A DNA stretch of 64,000 bases from Flavobacterium lindanitolerans (GCF_002846575.1 NZ_PJND01000008.1:551389-615388), one strand, 5' to 3'; shown: positions 26,340 through 34,610, counted from the stretch's first letter. The notes: generated from the letters alone by a model not told the origin. Program-made: numbers and translations.

Positions 26340-26867
26340 TTAAAATTGTTTCACTTCGTTTTCAAGTTCATCAAATGAAAAACTCTTTTCATAAAAACGG
26401 CGTTTGTCACCTTTATAAATTAGCGTAGCCGGAATCGCACCACTCCAGGTAGAATCTACCTTATTAATCCAGTTGTTTGCATCCGGGTCATTCAGCAACA
26501 AAACTTCCGATTTAAGATTATGTGTTTTTATAAAAGGCAGTAGTTTGGTTTCCGCCATTTTAGGAAAATCAATACTCACCAAAAGCACTTTTACTTTTTT
26601 GTCTTTATAATCGGCATTCAACTTTTCAAAATGTGGCAATTCTTCCACGCAAGGAACACACCACGTAGCCCAAAAATTAACCACATAAGTCGTATCATTA
26701 TTTTTTTTCAGGTAAGGTTCCAATCCTAAAAAACTATACGAATCGACAGAAATACCATCCTGCGTATATGTTTTTAGCGGTTTTGGCACGGCAACAGCCT
26801 CTTTTTTCTCATCATTTTTACAGGAAAGAAGCAAAAAAACGATGCCCAGAGAGATAATTTTCTTCAT
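26340..26867 (-). CDS. TlpA-like thioredoxin lipoprotein
   Basis: 175-residue lipoprotein. The signal peptide ends in the lipobox LLSC (GIVFLLLSCKNDEKK). The thioredoxin domain has the active site WATWCVPCVEELP, and the cis-Pro loop is in SGAIPATLIYKGD. TlpA/ResA-like proteins reduce or isomerise disulfides in the periplasm. It is the first gene of the thiol block on this strand and is transcribed divergently from the MarR gene at 27014. Confidence 0.92.
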   Translation of the reverse strand: MKKIISLGIVFLLLSCKNDEKKEAVAVPKPLKTYTQDGISVDSYSFLGLEPYLKKNNDTTYVVNFWATWCVPCVEELPHFEKLNADYKDKKVKVLLVSIDFPKMAETKLLPFIKTHNLKSEVLLLNDPDANNWINKVDSTWSGAIPATLIYKGDKRRFYEKSFSFDELENEVKQF

Positions 26868-26953
26868 TTATAAAAAAGTATTTATTCTTTAAACCCAATA
26901 AAAATAAGCATTCTACCCATTACATAATTATTTTAACAAAAATTTAATCGACA

Positions 26954-26998
26954 TTTGTATATACAATTAAAAATAATACTACATTTGTACATACAAAT
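26954..26998 (+). promoter_or_regulatory. Promoter with two MarR-type operator palindromes
   Basis: TTGTATATACAA (26955-26966) is a perfect palindrome. ATTTGTA-CA-TACAAAT (26983-26998) has 7-bp arms and lies 30 bp away centre to centre, about three helical turns. TACATTTG at 26980-26987 is a -7 element inside the second palindrome, and TTTG at 26954-26957 lies over the first, with 22 nt between them. This suggests autorepression by the MarR protein at 27014 and possible control of the divergent thiol genes. Confidence 0.65.
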
Positions 26999-27013
26999 TT
27001 TGTAATTACAATA

Positions 27014-27475
27014 ATGAAAATAGAAGAAATCATAAAAACAACCTCTCCTATGGCAATCGGCAAAAGAACGGTGCTGAACATTATGTATACGCAAAACGTC
27101 CTGTCAGAACGATTCAATGAGATTTTAAAAGCTTACGATTTATCGCCGGAGCAATTTAATGTCTTGCGAATCCTGAAAGGACAGAATGGAAAGCCGACCA
27201 ACATGTGCGTAATTCAGGAACGAATGATTGCCAAAACCAGCAACACGACACGACTGGTCGACAAATTACTTTTAAAAGAGCTGGTTACCCGTGAAATCTG
27301 CCCTGACAACAGGAGAAAGATGGAAATAGCCATAACCGAAAAAGGCCTGGAACTACTGGCAGAACTCAATCCAAAAGTAGAATGTCACGAATCTGCCCTA
27401 TCCCAAAACCTTACGACAGAAGAATTGGAACAGCTCAACTACCTACTCGAAAAATTCAGAACAATTAATCAATAA
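27014..27475 (+). CDS. MarR family transcriptional regulator
   Basis: 153-residue winged-helix regulator. The HTH region is PEQFNVLRILKGQNGKPTNM and IAKTSNTTRLVDKLLLKELV. The wing contains CPDNRRKMEIAITEKG, typical of MarR. Three Cys residues (in NMCV, EICP and VECHE) could allow redox sensing, but the OhrR-style N-terminal Cys is absent. It lies 8 nt upstream of a nitroreductase gene and carries operator-like palindromes in its own promoter, so autoregulation is likely. Confidence 0.93.
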   Translation: MKIEEIIKTTSPMAIGKRTVLNIMYTQNVLSERFNEILKAYDLSPEQFNVLRILKGQNGKPTNMCVIQERMIAKTSNTTRLVDKLLLKELVTREICPDNRRKMEIAITEKGLELLAELNPKVECHESALSQNLTTEELEQLNYLLEKFRTINQ

Positions 27476-27483
27476 ATAATAAA

Positions 27484-28116
27484 ATGAGTACTATCATAAA
27501 TAACCTTAACTGGAGATATGCAACTAAAAAATTCGATGCCTCCAAAAAAATCTCAAACGAAGACCTTGAAAAATTAAAAGAAGCGATACGATTAAGCGCC
27601 TCTTCCTACGGACTTCAGCCATACAAAGTCCTGATTGTTGAAAATCCGGAATTAAGAGCAAAAATACAACCGGCTGCATGGGGTCAGTCACAAATAGTAG
27701 ACGCTTCACACCTGATTATTTTTGCAAATGAAACTAACTTTGGCGATGCCGGAATTGATTCTTTTGCTGACAATATTGTTGCAACAAGAGGAATTCCTGC
27801 AGAAAGCATCCAGGGTTATGTGGATTTCATGAAATCAAAAATCTCGACACTTCCAGTAGAAACAAGAAACCACTGGACTTCAAAGCAGACCTATATTGCG
27901 CTGGCAAACCTTTTGAGCGCTGCTGCCGAATTAAAAATCGACGCCACTCCAATGGAAGGTTTTGAAGCTGAAAAAGTAAACGAAATCCTTGGACTTGACA
28001 AATTGGGATTAAACACTTCACTCATAGCAACTTTAGGCTATCGCCATGAAGAAGATGCAACTCAGCACTTTAAAAAAGTAAGAAAATCTAACGAAGAACT
28101 ATTTATCAATTTATAA
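27484..28116 (+). CDS. NAD(P)H-dependent nitroreductase-family oxidoreductase
   Basis: 210-residue flavoprotein of the NfsB/YdgI nitroreductase type. Typical motifs are RYATKKFDASKKIS near the start, ASSYGLQPYKVLIVENPE (FMN contacts) and the later DATPMEGFE and GYRHEEDA. It is cytoplasmic and probably reduces quinones or nitro compounds with NAD(P)H. Co-transcribed with the MarR gene (8-nt gap), and a secreted YceI protein follows 28 nt later, making a three-gene redox unit. Confidence 0.93.
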   Translation: MSTIINNLNWRYATKKFDASKKISNEDLEKLKEAIRLSASSYGLQPYKVLIVENPELRAKIQPAAWGQSQIVDASHLIIFANETNFGDAGIDSFADNIVATRGIPAESIQGYVDFMKSKISTLPVETRNHWTSKQTYIALANLLSAAAELKIDATPMEGFEAEKVNEILGLDKLGLNTSLIATLGYRHEEDATQHFKKVRKSNEELFINL

Positions 28117-28144
28117 TAATAACCTAAATTCAAATTTAAAAACA

Positions 28145-28714
28145 ATGAAAAATTTCAAAACTATTGCAATCGCTCTTTTAGTAGCAGTCGGATCATTCTC
28201 AGCAACAGCTCAGGAGAAAAAAGTTGATGTTAAAGCTAGCAAAATCAACTGGGTTGGTAAAAAAGTAACAGGACAGCACGAAGGTACAATTGACCTAAGC
28301 AGCGGTGTTCTTATCTTCAAAAGCAACAAATTGGTTGGTGGAAACTTTACAGTAGACATGAACTCTATCTCAACTACTGACCTAAAGGCAGGACAAGGTA
28401 AAGAAAAACTGGACGGACACTTAAAAGCTGACGATTTCTTTGGTACTGAAAAATACCCAACAGCTAAATTGGTTTTCAAATCAATCGGTAAAAAATCTGC
28501 TAATGTTTACACTGTAACAGCAGATTTGACTATCAAAGACGTTACAAATCCTGTGAAATTTGAGATTACAGTTAACAAAAACAACGCGACAGCTGCTCTT
28601 AAAGTAGACAGAACAAAATACGGTATTAAATACGGTTCTGGAAGCTTCTTTGACGGCTTAGGAGACAAAGCAATCTACGACGAATTCGAATTGAATGTAG
28701 ATTTGAAATTCTAA
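28145..28714 (+). CDS. YceI family protein, exported
   Basis: 189-residue lipocalin-like protein with a signal peptide (MKNFKTIAIALLVAVGSFSATAQ). YceI-like proteins bind polyisoprenoids or other amphiphiles in the periplasm. Family signatures are SKINWVGKKVTGQHEG near the start, GKEKLDGHLKADDFF and TADLTIKDVTNPVKFE. It is the third gene of the MarR-nitroreductase unit. A second YceI, lacking a signal peptide, is encoded at 38170. A strong terminator follows at 28737. Confidence 0.95.
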   Translation: MKNFKTIAIALLVAVGSFSATAQEKKVDVKASKINWVGKKVTGQHEGTIDLSSGVLIFKSNKLVGGNFTVDMNSISTTDLKAGQGKEKLDGHLKADDFFGTEKYPTAKLVFKSIGKKSANVYTVTADLTIKDVTNPVKFEITVNKNNATAALKVDRTKYGIKYGSGSFFDGLGDKAIYDEFELNVDLKF

Positions 28715-28736
28715 TTCCAAAACAATTATTTTTCCC

Positions 28737-28772
28737 AAATCCCTGTCAGAACTAACCTGACAGGGATTTTTC
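28737..28772 (+). terminator. Strong terminator after yceI
   Basis: AAATCCCTGTCAG (28737-28749) pairs perfectly with CTGACAGGGATTT (28757-28769), a 13-bp stem with a 7-nt loop, followed by TTCTTTT. Confidence 0.85.
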
Positions 28773-28777
28773 TTTTG

Positions 28778-28860
28778 GGCGAATCCCTCCGGGTCAGGCT
28801 ATCCGCTCTATCTTTTGTTCCATTACATTCCACAAAAGGATGCCGCTCCTATCCTTTTCG
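28778..28860. other. Structured intergenic element with internal hairpin
   Basis: A GC-richer stretch than the surrounding intergenic DNA. It has GAATCCCTCCGGGTC, then CTTTTGT (28812-28818) paired with ACAAAAG (28832-28838) and a TGCCGCTCCTATCC tail. It resembles dispersed non-coding sequences I recall from Flavobacterium intergenic regions, but that recollection is not verified. No frame is open across it. Confidence 0.3.
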
Positions 28861-28887
28861 CAGTACATTTTCAGCCAAAAACTTCCG

Positions 28888-28895
28888 TAACTTTG
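28888..28895 (+). promoter_or_regulatory. -7 promoter element of the amidotransferase gene
   Basis: TAACTTTG matches TAnnTTTG and lies 25 nt upstream of the ATG at 28921. No clear -33 element is visible. Confidence 0.45.
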
Positions 28896-28920
28896 CCCTG
28901 TCATAACAATAAAATATCCC

Positions 28921-29490
28921 ATGAAAAACATACTTGTAGTAGACAATTACGATAGCTTCACTTACAATCTGGTTCATTATTTAGAGGCATTAGACTGTAA
29001 AGTTACGGTGCTCAGAAACGACGAAATAGAGCTGGAAGAAGTCAAAAACTACGACAAAATTCTGCTCTCTCCGGGTCCGGGATTGCCTTCTGAAGCAGGT
29101 TTATTAAACAAAATCATCAAAGAATATGCTTCCTCAAAAAGCATTTTAGGCATCTGTTTAGGGCAACAGGCCATTGGAGAAGTCTTCGGTTCGACCCTAA
29201 AAAATCTTGAAAAAGTATATCACGGAACCGCTACCAAAGCAAAAATTTTGGTTGACGACGAACCGCTTTTTAAAAATATTCCGACTGAATTTTGGGTAGG
29301 GAGATACCATTCCTGGGTGGTAGAAAAGTCAGATTTGAGTCCTGATTTGGAAATAACTTCAGTCGATGAAAACGGAGAAATCATGTCACTCAGACACAAA
29401 TTTTTTGATGTAAGAGGCGTACAATTTCATCCGGAATCCATCCTGACACCACACGGAAAACAAATTTTAGAAAATTGGGTCTCTAATTAA
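28921..29490 (+). CDS. Aminodeoxychorismate/anthranilate synthase component II
   Basis: 189-residue class I glutamine amidotransferase subunit (PabA/TrpG type) that supplies ammonia to a chorismate-utilising partner for folate or tryptophan synthesis. The start is VVDNYDSFTYNLVHYLEA. The oxyanion region is SPGPGLPSEAG, the nucleophile Cys is in GICLGQQAIGE, and the His/Glu pair is in VQFHPESILTPHG. Usual length. The component I gene is not in the window, so which pathway it serves cannot be told. It stands alone between two terminator/promoter regions. Confidence 0.93.
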   Translation: MKNILVVDNYDSFTYNLVHYLEALDCKVTVLRNDEIELEEVKNYDKILLSPGPGLPSEAGLLNKIIKEYASSKSILGICLGQQAIGEVFGSTLKNLEKVYHGTATKAKILVDDEPLFKNIPTEFWVGRYHSWVVEKSDLSPDLEITSVDENGEIMSLRHKFFDVRGVQFHPESILTPHGKQILENWVSN

Positions 29491-29620
29491 CCAATACTAA
29501 TCTTATTGTTTATATAAATCACTTCAAATAATTGGATTAAAATAAATTAAACAATCAACATAGAAATTATCTATTGTCATTTTCGCAAACGTTTTTTGTT
29601 AAAAAACAGTTAAAAACAAA

Positions 29621-29658
29621 TTAAACAATCGTTTAATTTAAACATCTGTTTAATTTTG
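29621..29658 (+). promoter_or_regulatory. Double TetR operator overlapping the efflux-operon promoter
   Basis: TTAAAC-AATC-GTTTAA (29621-29636) and TTAAAC-ATCT-GTTTAA (29638-29653) are two perfect 6-bp-arm palindromes offset by 17 bp. TAATTTTG (29651-29658) is a -7 promoter box overlapping the second. Bound repressor would block RNA polymerase, so the TetR gene just downstream very probably controls itself and the efflux genes. An additional AAACGTTT lies at 29588-29595. Confidence 0.75.
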
Positions 29659-29682
29659 TACCCGTTTTTAAATGACAAAAAA

Positions 29683-30309
29683 ATGACGGCAGATTTCAAT
29701 GAAAAACAATTAGAAATCCTTCAGGTTGCCGAAGAGCTTTTTGCAGAAAAAGGATTCGACGGAACTTCGATTCGCGACATCGCAAAAAAAGCCAATATCA
29801 ATATCGCAATGATATCTTACTATTTTGGCTCCAAAGAAAAATTACTCGAATCTCTCATCATCTTCCGTACCTCCGATTTGAGATTGAAACTGGAAAGTCT
29901 TTTTAGTGAAGACCTCACTCCTATCGAAAAAATTGAAAAGCTAATCGAACTTTATATTAATCGCCTAAACAAAAACAGATGCCTCTACCAAATTCTCCAT
30001 TTTGAATTTTCTTCAAAAAAGAGAATCATGGATTTTAAAGTTTTTACTGATGTAAAAAAACAGAACCTGCTCTCCCTTCAAAAAATAATTTCCGAAGGAC
30101 AGGAAAAAGGAGTATTCCGCAAAAACATCAATTCGGCTCTTTTGCCACCAACCATAATGGGCACTTTTTTTCACTTCCACACCAACAGGCCTTTTTATGA
30201 AGAACTCTTCGACCTGAAAACAGATGAAGCTTACGACCATTTCATCAAAACAGAAATAATTAATCACATTAAGCAAACAATTAAAGCCTTTTTAGTTTAT
30301 GAAAACTAA
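29683..30309 (+). CDS. TetR/AcrR family transcriptional regulator
   Basis: 208-residue repressor, first gene of the efflux operon. ATG 29683 starts MTADFNEKQLEILQVAEELF; an in-frame TTG at 29656 is inside the -7 box and is rejected. The HTH is GTSIRDIAKKANINIAMISYYFGSK, split as usual for TetR proteins. The C-terminal ligand domain is variable, so the inducer is unknown. Its stop codon overlaps the TolC start by 11 nt. Expected to repress the operon through the palindromes at 29621-29653. Confidence 0.93.
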   Translation: MTADFNEKQLEILQVAEELFAEKGFDGTSIRDIAKKANINIAMISYYFGSKEKLLESLIIFRTSDLRLKLESLFSEDLTPIEKIEKLIELYINRLNKNRCLYQILHFEFSSKKRIMDFKVFTDVKKQNLLSLQKIISEGQEKGVFRKNINSALLPPTIMGTFFHFHTNRPFYEELFDLKTDEAYDHFIKTEIINHIKQTIKAFLVYEN

Positions 30310-31642
30310 TCCACTGTTGATGGGAATGCTTTTGATTTTGGGATTTGCAGAAGTTGCCGCCCAGGAAAAAAAGCCCCTGACACTCAATGACGCCATTAGC
30401 CTGGCCGTCACGCAAAGCAATGAAGCTGGATTGGCAGACACCAAAGCCCAAACTTCGAAGTATGAATTAGAAACCGTTAAAAACAACCGCTACCCTAGCC
30501 TGAAAATTTCCGGCCAGTACCAACGATTGACAGAGGCCAACATCAACTCAAAGATTTCAATGGGAGGTTCAGAGCCTGCAGAAGGCGGAGCTACTTCATC
30601 GCCAAAAGTAAATCAGCTGATTTTAGGGCAGGCCAGTCTATCCATGCCCCTGTTTTCCGGATTCAAATTAAAAAACAGCGTAAAAGCTTCTGAGAACAGA
30701 TACCAGGCAGAGCTGCTCAATGCCAAAAACACCAAAGAACAGTTGGCAATGAACACCATCATCCTGTATGTGAACCTCTATAAAGCACAGCAATCTGTCA
30801 AACTGATTCAGGAAAATCTGAAAAGCTCACAACAACGCGTGAAAGATTTTACCGCCATGGAAGAAAACGGGCTGATTGCCCGAAACGATTTACTGAAATC
30901 ACAATTGCAATCTTCCAACGTAGAATTATCATTGGAAGATGCCAAAAAGAACGTTGCGACAATAAATTATCAGCTGGTTAACCTGCTAAAACTTCCGGAA
31001 GGAACACAGATTTTGCCGGACGAAGCCGTTTTTTCTAAATTAGGCTTCTCCGAGGCGACTTTGAACGAAAGTGACGCATTATCCAGCAGAAGTGATTTGG
31101 GAGCCTTACAATGGATGCAGAAAGCTTCAGAGGCCAATATAAAAGCTGCCGAAGGAAATTATTATCCGTCAGTATCGCTACTTGGCGGTTATGTGGCTTT
31201 TGACCTGAAAAATGTTTTGGAGGTAAACAACGCCATCAATTTTGGAGTTGGCGTTTCCTATGACCTCTCTTCCATCTTTAAAAATGGTAAAGATGTAAAA
31301 TTGGCCAAAAGCCAGGCTTCGGAAACCAAACAATCTGCCGATATCCTGACAGACCGCATTAAAGTAGAAGTACACGATGCACAGGAAAATTATGCCCTTT
31401 CTTTAAAACAATACAAAGTGTATCAGGAAGCTGTAGTACAGGCATCAGAAAATTTCAGAATTGTAAAAGACAAATACGATAATGGACTTTCAGACACCAA
31501 TGACCTTTTAGAAGCCGACGTACAGGAACTTCAGGCAAAATTAAACGAAGCATTTTCAAAGGCAGATATTGCACAGAGCTATTACGAACTGCTAAATGTT
31601 TCCGGCAAACTAACCGATTCATTCAACATCACTAAAAACTAA
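30299..31642 (+). CDS. TolC family outer-membrane efflux protein
   Basis: 447-residue outer-membrane channel of tripartite efflux systems. The signal peptide ends near EVAAQ. Two outer-membrane efflux protein (OEP) halves with long helical hairpins follow: one from LNDAISLAVTQSNEA, the second through GLSDTNDLLEADVQELQAKLNEA. It overlaps the TetR gene by 11 nt and is followed 11 nt later by the HlyD-type adaptor gene. Its probable role is the exit duct for the EmrAB-like pump. Confidence 0.95.
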   Translation: MKTNPLLMGMLLILGFAEVAAQEKKPLTLNDAISLAVTQSNEAGLADTKAQTSKYELETVKNNRYPSLKISGQYQRLTEANINSKISMGGSEPAEGGATSSPKVNQLILGQASLSMPLFSGFKLKNSVKASENRYQAELLNAKNTKEQLAMNTIILYVNLYKAQQSVKLIQENLKSSQQRVKDFTAMEENGLIARNDLLKSQLQSSNVELSLEDAKKNVATINYQLVNLLKLPEGTQILPDEAVFSKLGFSEATLNESDALSSRSDLGALQWMQKASEANIKAAEGNYYPSVSLLGGYVAFDLKNVLEVNNAINFGVGVSYDLSSIFKNGKDVKLAKSQASETKQSADILTDRIKVEVHDAQENYALSLKQYKVYQEAVVQASENFRIVKDKYDNGLSDTNDLLEADVQELQAKLNEAFSKADIAQSYYELLNVSGKLTDSFNITKN

Positions 31643-31653
31643 ATTCTTTCACG

Positions 31654-32733
31654 ATGGAAAAGAAAAAAACAAATAAAAAGTTTACCTACATACTTATTGT
31701 GCTTGTGGCAATTGGCGCAACCTACGGAATCTACAAATACGTCCACTCACTTTCACACGAAACGACAGACGATGCACAGATTGAGAAAAACATGAACCCG
31801 ATTATTCCAAGAGTTTCAGGCTATGTGACAAAAGTATATGTCAAAGACAATGACTTTGTAAAAAAAGGCGATACTCTTTTCGTAATTGACAACAAAGACT
31901 ACCTGGTAAAGGTGGAAGAAGCTAATGCCGCTTTGATAGCAGCACAGGGCAATCTGGAAGCTTCAAAAGCAGACATAGGCGGTGCTTTGGCTAGTATTTC
32001 AATATCAGAAGCCAACATCTCTTCTGCGGGCGGTAATATCGAAACTGCCAAAATCAGGTTGACAAGAGCCACTAACGATTTCATCCGTTATCAGAATCTT
32101 TATAAAAACAGGTCTATCACAAAGCAGCAATTCGAACAGGCAGAAGCAGCAAAACTGGAAGCAGAAAGCGAATTGAAAATTTTGCAACAACAGCAAAGAG
32201 CCAGCACCTATCAAAAATCGGTTGCAGCTTCACGTTCTAACGTAAGCAGCAAACAGGCAGAAATTGCTGCGGCTAATATTAAAAAGGCACAGGCCGTACT
32301 CGATGCTGCTAAACTGAATCTGAATTATACCGTAGTTACAGCTTCTATAGACGGACAGGTTTCTAAAATAAACATACAGCCGGGACAATTTGTACAACCG
32401 GGACAATCCTTGTTCTACATTATCAACAACACCGAAGCCTGGGTTATTGCCAACTTTAAAGAAACCCAATTGAGTAAAATGGTAGCAGGACAAAAAGTAA
32501 GCATTCATGTTGATGCTTATCCTGATTATGAATTCAAAGGTACAATCACTTCATTTTCACCTGCAACCGGAGCGCGTTTCTCGCTATTGCCACCGGACAA
32601 TGCTACCGGAAACTTCGTAAAAACTGTACAAAGACTTCCTGTTAAAATCACTCTTGATGCGGAAAATGCACCTGACAAAGTAAAAAATCTGCGTCCGGGT
32701 ATGAACGTTGACGTTGATGTGCACTTAAAATAA
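31654..32733 (+). CDS. HlyD/EmrA family membrane fusion protein
   Basis: 359-residue periplasmic adaptor. A single N-terminal membrane helix (KKFTYILIVLVAIGATYGIYKY) is followed by the lipoyl/biotinyl-like half motif DDAQIEKNMNPIIPRVSGYV, a long coiled-coil hairpin (about residues 80-215) and the second half VVTASIDGQVSKINIQPGQFV. The C-terminal beta-barrel ends near GMNVDVDVHLK. It is of the EmrA type that links a DHA2 MFS pump to TolC. It is separated from the pump gene by a gap holding a long hairpin. Confidence 0.95.
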   Translation: MEKKKTNKKFTYILIVLVAIGATYGIYKYVHSLSHETTDDAQIEKNMNPIIPRVSGYVTKVYVKDNDFVKKGDTLFVIDNKDYLVKVEEANAALIAAQGNLEASKADIGGALASISISEANISSAGGNIETAKIRLTRATNDFIRYQNLYKNRSITKQQFEQAEAAKLEAESELKILQQQQRASTYQKSVAASRSNVSSKQAEIAAANIKKAQAVLDAAKLNLNYTVVTASIDGQVSKINIQPGQFVQPGQSLFYIINNTEAWVIANFKETQLSKMVAGQKVSIHVDAYPDYEFKGTITSFSPATGARFSLLPPDNATGNFVKTVQRLPVKITLDAENAPDKVKNLRPGMNVDVDVHLK

Positions 32734-32743
32734 ACCTCTTACC

Positions 32744-32790
32744 TATTGATGATTTCAGGATGTGGGTTCCACTTTCTGAAATCATCAATA
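32744..32790 (+). other. 15-bp perfect stem-loop between adaptor and pump genes
   Basis: TATTGATGATTTCAG (32744-32758) pairs perfectly with CTGAAATCATCAATA (32776-32790). The loop contains a further GTGG-GTT-CCAC stem. There is no T run after it, so it is more likely an mRNA processing or stability element than a terminator. Confidence 0.55.
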
Positions 32791-32806
32791 TAAAATCTAA
32801 ATAACA

Positions 32807-34393
32807 ATGGAAGCAACTTCAGGAGAAGACAGCTTAGTTGAATACGGCTTCAGAAGGGTTATCATTACGATTACCGCAGTGCTTTGTGCCTTGCTGGAAA
32901 TTGTAGATACAACCATCGTGAACGTGGCCCTGACAGACATGCGGGGAAGTCTTGGTGCTACGCTGACAGACGTTGCCTGGGTCATTACAGCCTATGCTAT
33001 CGCCAACGTAATCGTAATCCCGATGACCAGCTGGCTGTCGCAACAATTCGGCAGAAGGAATTATTTTGCCGTGTCCATCATCATATTCACCGTTTCATCA
33101 TTTCTCTGCGGAAACGCTACCAACATTTGGGAACTTGTCGTTTTCCGTTTTGTTCAGGGTCTTGGCGGAGGAGCATTATTGGTAACCGCACAGACAATCA
33201 TCACAGAAAGTTATCCTGTTGCAAAACGAGGAATGGCACAGGCTATTTATGGTTTGGGTGTAATTGTTGGGCCAACACTTGGACCGCCTCTGGGAGGTTA
33301 TATCGTAGAAAATTATTCCTGGCCTTATATATTCTATATCAATATTCCTTTGGGTGTTATTGCTACCATATTGACTTTATCCTATATCAAAAGTCCTAAA
33401 TATGGCGAAAAGCTAAAAGCAAGCCAGGTTGACTGGTGGGGAATTTTATTACTTGCCATGTTTATCGGGTCGTTGCAATTTGTTCTGGAGCACGGACAAC
33501 AGGATGATTGGTTTGATGATAAAATGATTACCACTTTAAGTATTGTGAGCGTTGTAGGATTGATACTGTTCATTTGGAGGGAACTCACCTATAAACACCC
33601 GATTGTAAACCTGAGCGTACTAAAAGACGGTAATCTTAGGATTGGAACCGTAATGTGTTTTATCCTCGGATTTGGTTTGTACGGTTCCACATTAATTCTC
33701 CCCATCTATACGCAATCCGTTTTAGGTTGGACTGCCTTAGATGCCGGATTATTATTAATCCCGGGGTCTATCACCACGGCATTCATGATGCCTATTGTGG
33801 GTAATCTCATCCAAAAAGGTGTACCGCAGGGCTATATGGTTGGTGTAGGATTTCTTATATTCTTTTTCTTCACGTTCTGGATGCATAATGTAATTACACC
33901 GGATACCGGGGTAGAACACATGTTCTGGCCGTTGATATTGAGAGGAATCGGATTAGGATTATTATTTGTTCCTATTACTACATTGGCACTATCAACATTA
34001 AAAGGTAAACAGATTGGTGAAGGTGCTGCTTTTACAGGAATGATGAGACAATTGGGTGGTTCTTTCGGTATCGCCATTATCACAACATTCATCACACGAT
34101 TCAGCCAGAACCATCGTGTGGATTTGGTTTCTCACCTCAGCGCAGACAAATTGGAAGTCCAAAACAGGGTTCAACAGCTCCAACAAGGATTCATGGCCAA
34201 AGGTTTTAGTGCCAGTGAAGCACTCAACAAGGCCTATCAGGTATTGGATGTTTCGGTCATGAAACAGGCAACGGTCTTATCCTATATGGATATTTTTCTA
34301 TATCTCGGTATTATGTTCCTATGCTGTATTCCAATTATCCTGCTCATCAAAAAAGGCAAAAACAAGATTAATCCGGCAGATGCCATGCATTAA
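32807..34393 (+). CDS. DHA2 (EmrB/QacA) family MFS drug transporter
   Basis: 528-residue inner-membrane proton antiporter with 14 predicted helices. It has motif C-like GVIVGPTLGPPLGGYIVENY and the FRFVQGLGGGALLV segment with DHA2 signature features. It starts with a short cytoplasmic tail (MEATSGEDSLVEYGF). Together with the HlyD-type adaptor and TolC it forms an EmrAB-TolC-like complex. The substrate is not predictable from sequence. The operon ends in the terminator at 34416-34451. Confidence 0.95.
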   Translation: MEATSGEDSLVEYGFRRVIITITAVLCALLEIVDTTIVNVALTDMRGSLGATLTDVAWVITAYAIANVIVIPMTSWLSQQFGRRNYFAVSIIIFTVSSFLCGNATNIWELVVFRFVQGLGGGALLVTAQTIITESYPVAKRGMAQAIYGLGVIVGPTLGPPLGGYIVENYSWPYIFYINIPLGVIATILTLSYIKSPKYGEKLKASQVDWWGILLLAMFIGSLQFVLEHGQQDDWFDDKMITTLSIVSVVGLILFIWRELTYKHPIVNLSVLKDGNLRIGTVMCFILGFGLYGSTLILPIYTQSVLGWTALDAGLLLIPGSITTAFMMPIVGNLIQKGVPQGYMVGVGFLIFFFFTFWMHNVITPDTGVEHMFWPLILRGIGLGLLFVPITTLALSTLKGKQIGEGAAFTGMMRQLGGSFGIAIITTFITRFSQNHRVDLVSHLSADKLEVQNRVQQLQQGFMAKGFSASEALNKAYQVLDVSVMKQATVLSYMDIFLYLGIMFLCCIPIILLIKKGKNKINPADAMH

Positions 34394-34415
34394 TATTTTT
34401 CAAGGTTATTATTTA

Positions 34416-34451
34416 AGAAAGCTTCGGAAATTCCGGGGCTTTCTGCTTTTT
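34416..34451 (+). terminator. Terminator of the efflux operon
   Basis: AGAAAGCTTCGGAA (34416-34429) pairs with TTCCGGGGCTTTCT (34431-34444) with two G-U pairs, followed by GCTTTTTAA. It lies 23 nt after the pump stop codon. Confidence 0.7.
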
Positions 34452-34561
34452 AATTAGCGTTTATTTAATATCGGCTTAATTTGCTTCCATGATTTTCCGC
34501 CTACTTTAGTTCCGGCATCAAAATAAATGCTTTAAGAAAAGCAACCAATCTTTTTATTTTA

Positions 34562-34569
34562 TATATTTG
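34562..34569 (+). promoter_or_regulatory. -7 promoter element of the 34611 gene
   Basis: TATATTTG matches TAnnTTTG, 41 nt before the ATG at 34611. No clear -33 element. Confidence 0.45.
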
Positions 34570-34610
34570 ATTGAATTTAAGATAGTTGCATTAATTTTAA
34601 AATGATTACC

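Noticed and set aside
28921..29490. Defective amidotransferase because of CLGQQ instead of CLGHQ
   Set aside because: The residue after Gly varies among class I amidotransferases; Cys, His and Glu of the triad are intact.
32884..33399. 171-residue plus-strand frame inside the MFS gene
   Set aside because: Out-of-frame shadow rich in Arg, Cys and His over a well-supported transporter.
30299..34393. RND-type efflux system
   Set aside because: The pump is a 14-helix DHA2 MFS protein and the adaptor is EmrA-like, so it is an EmrAB-TolC type.
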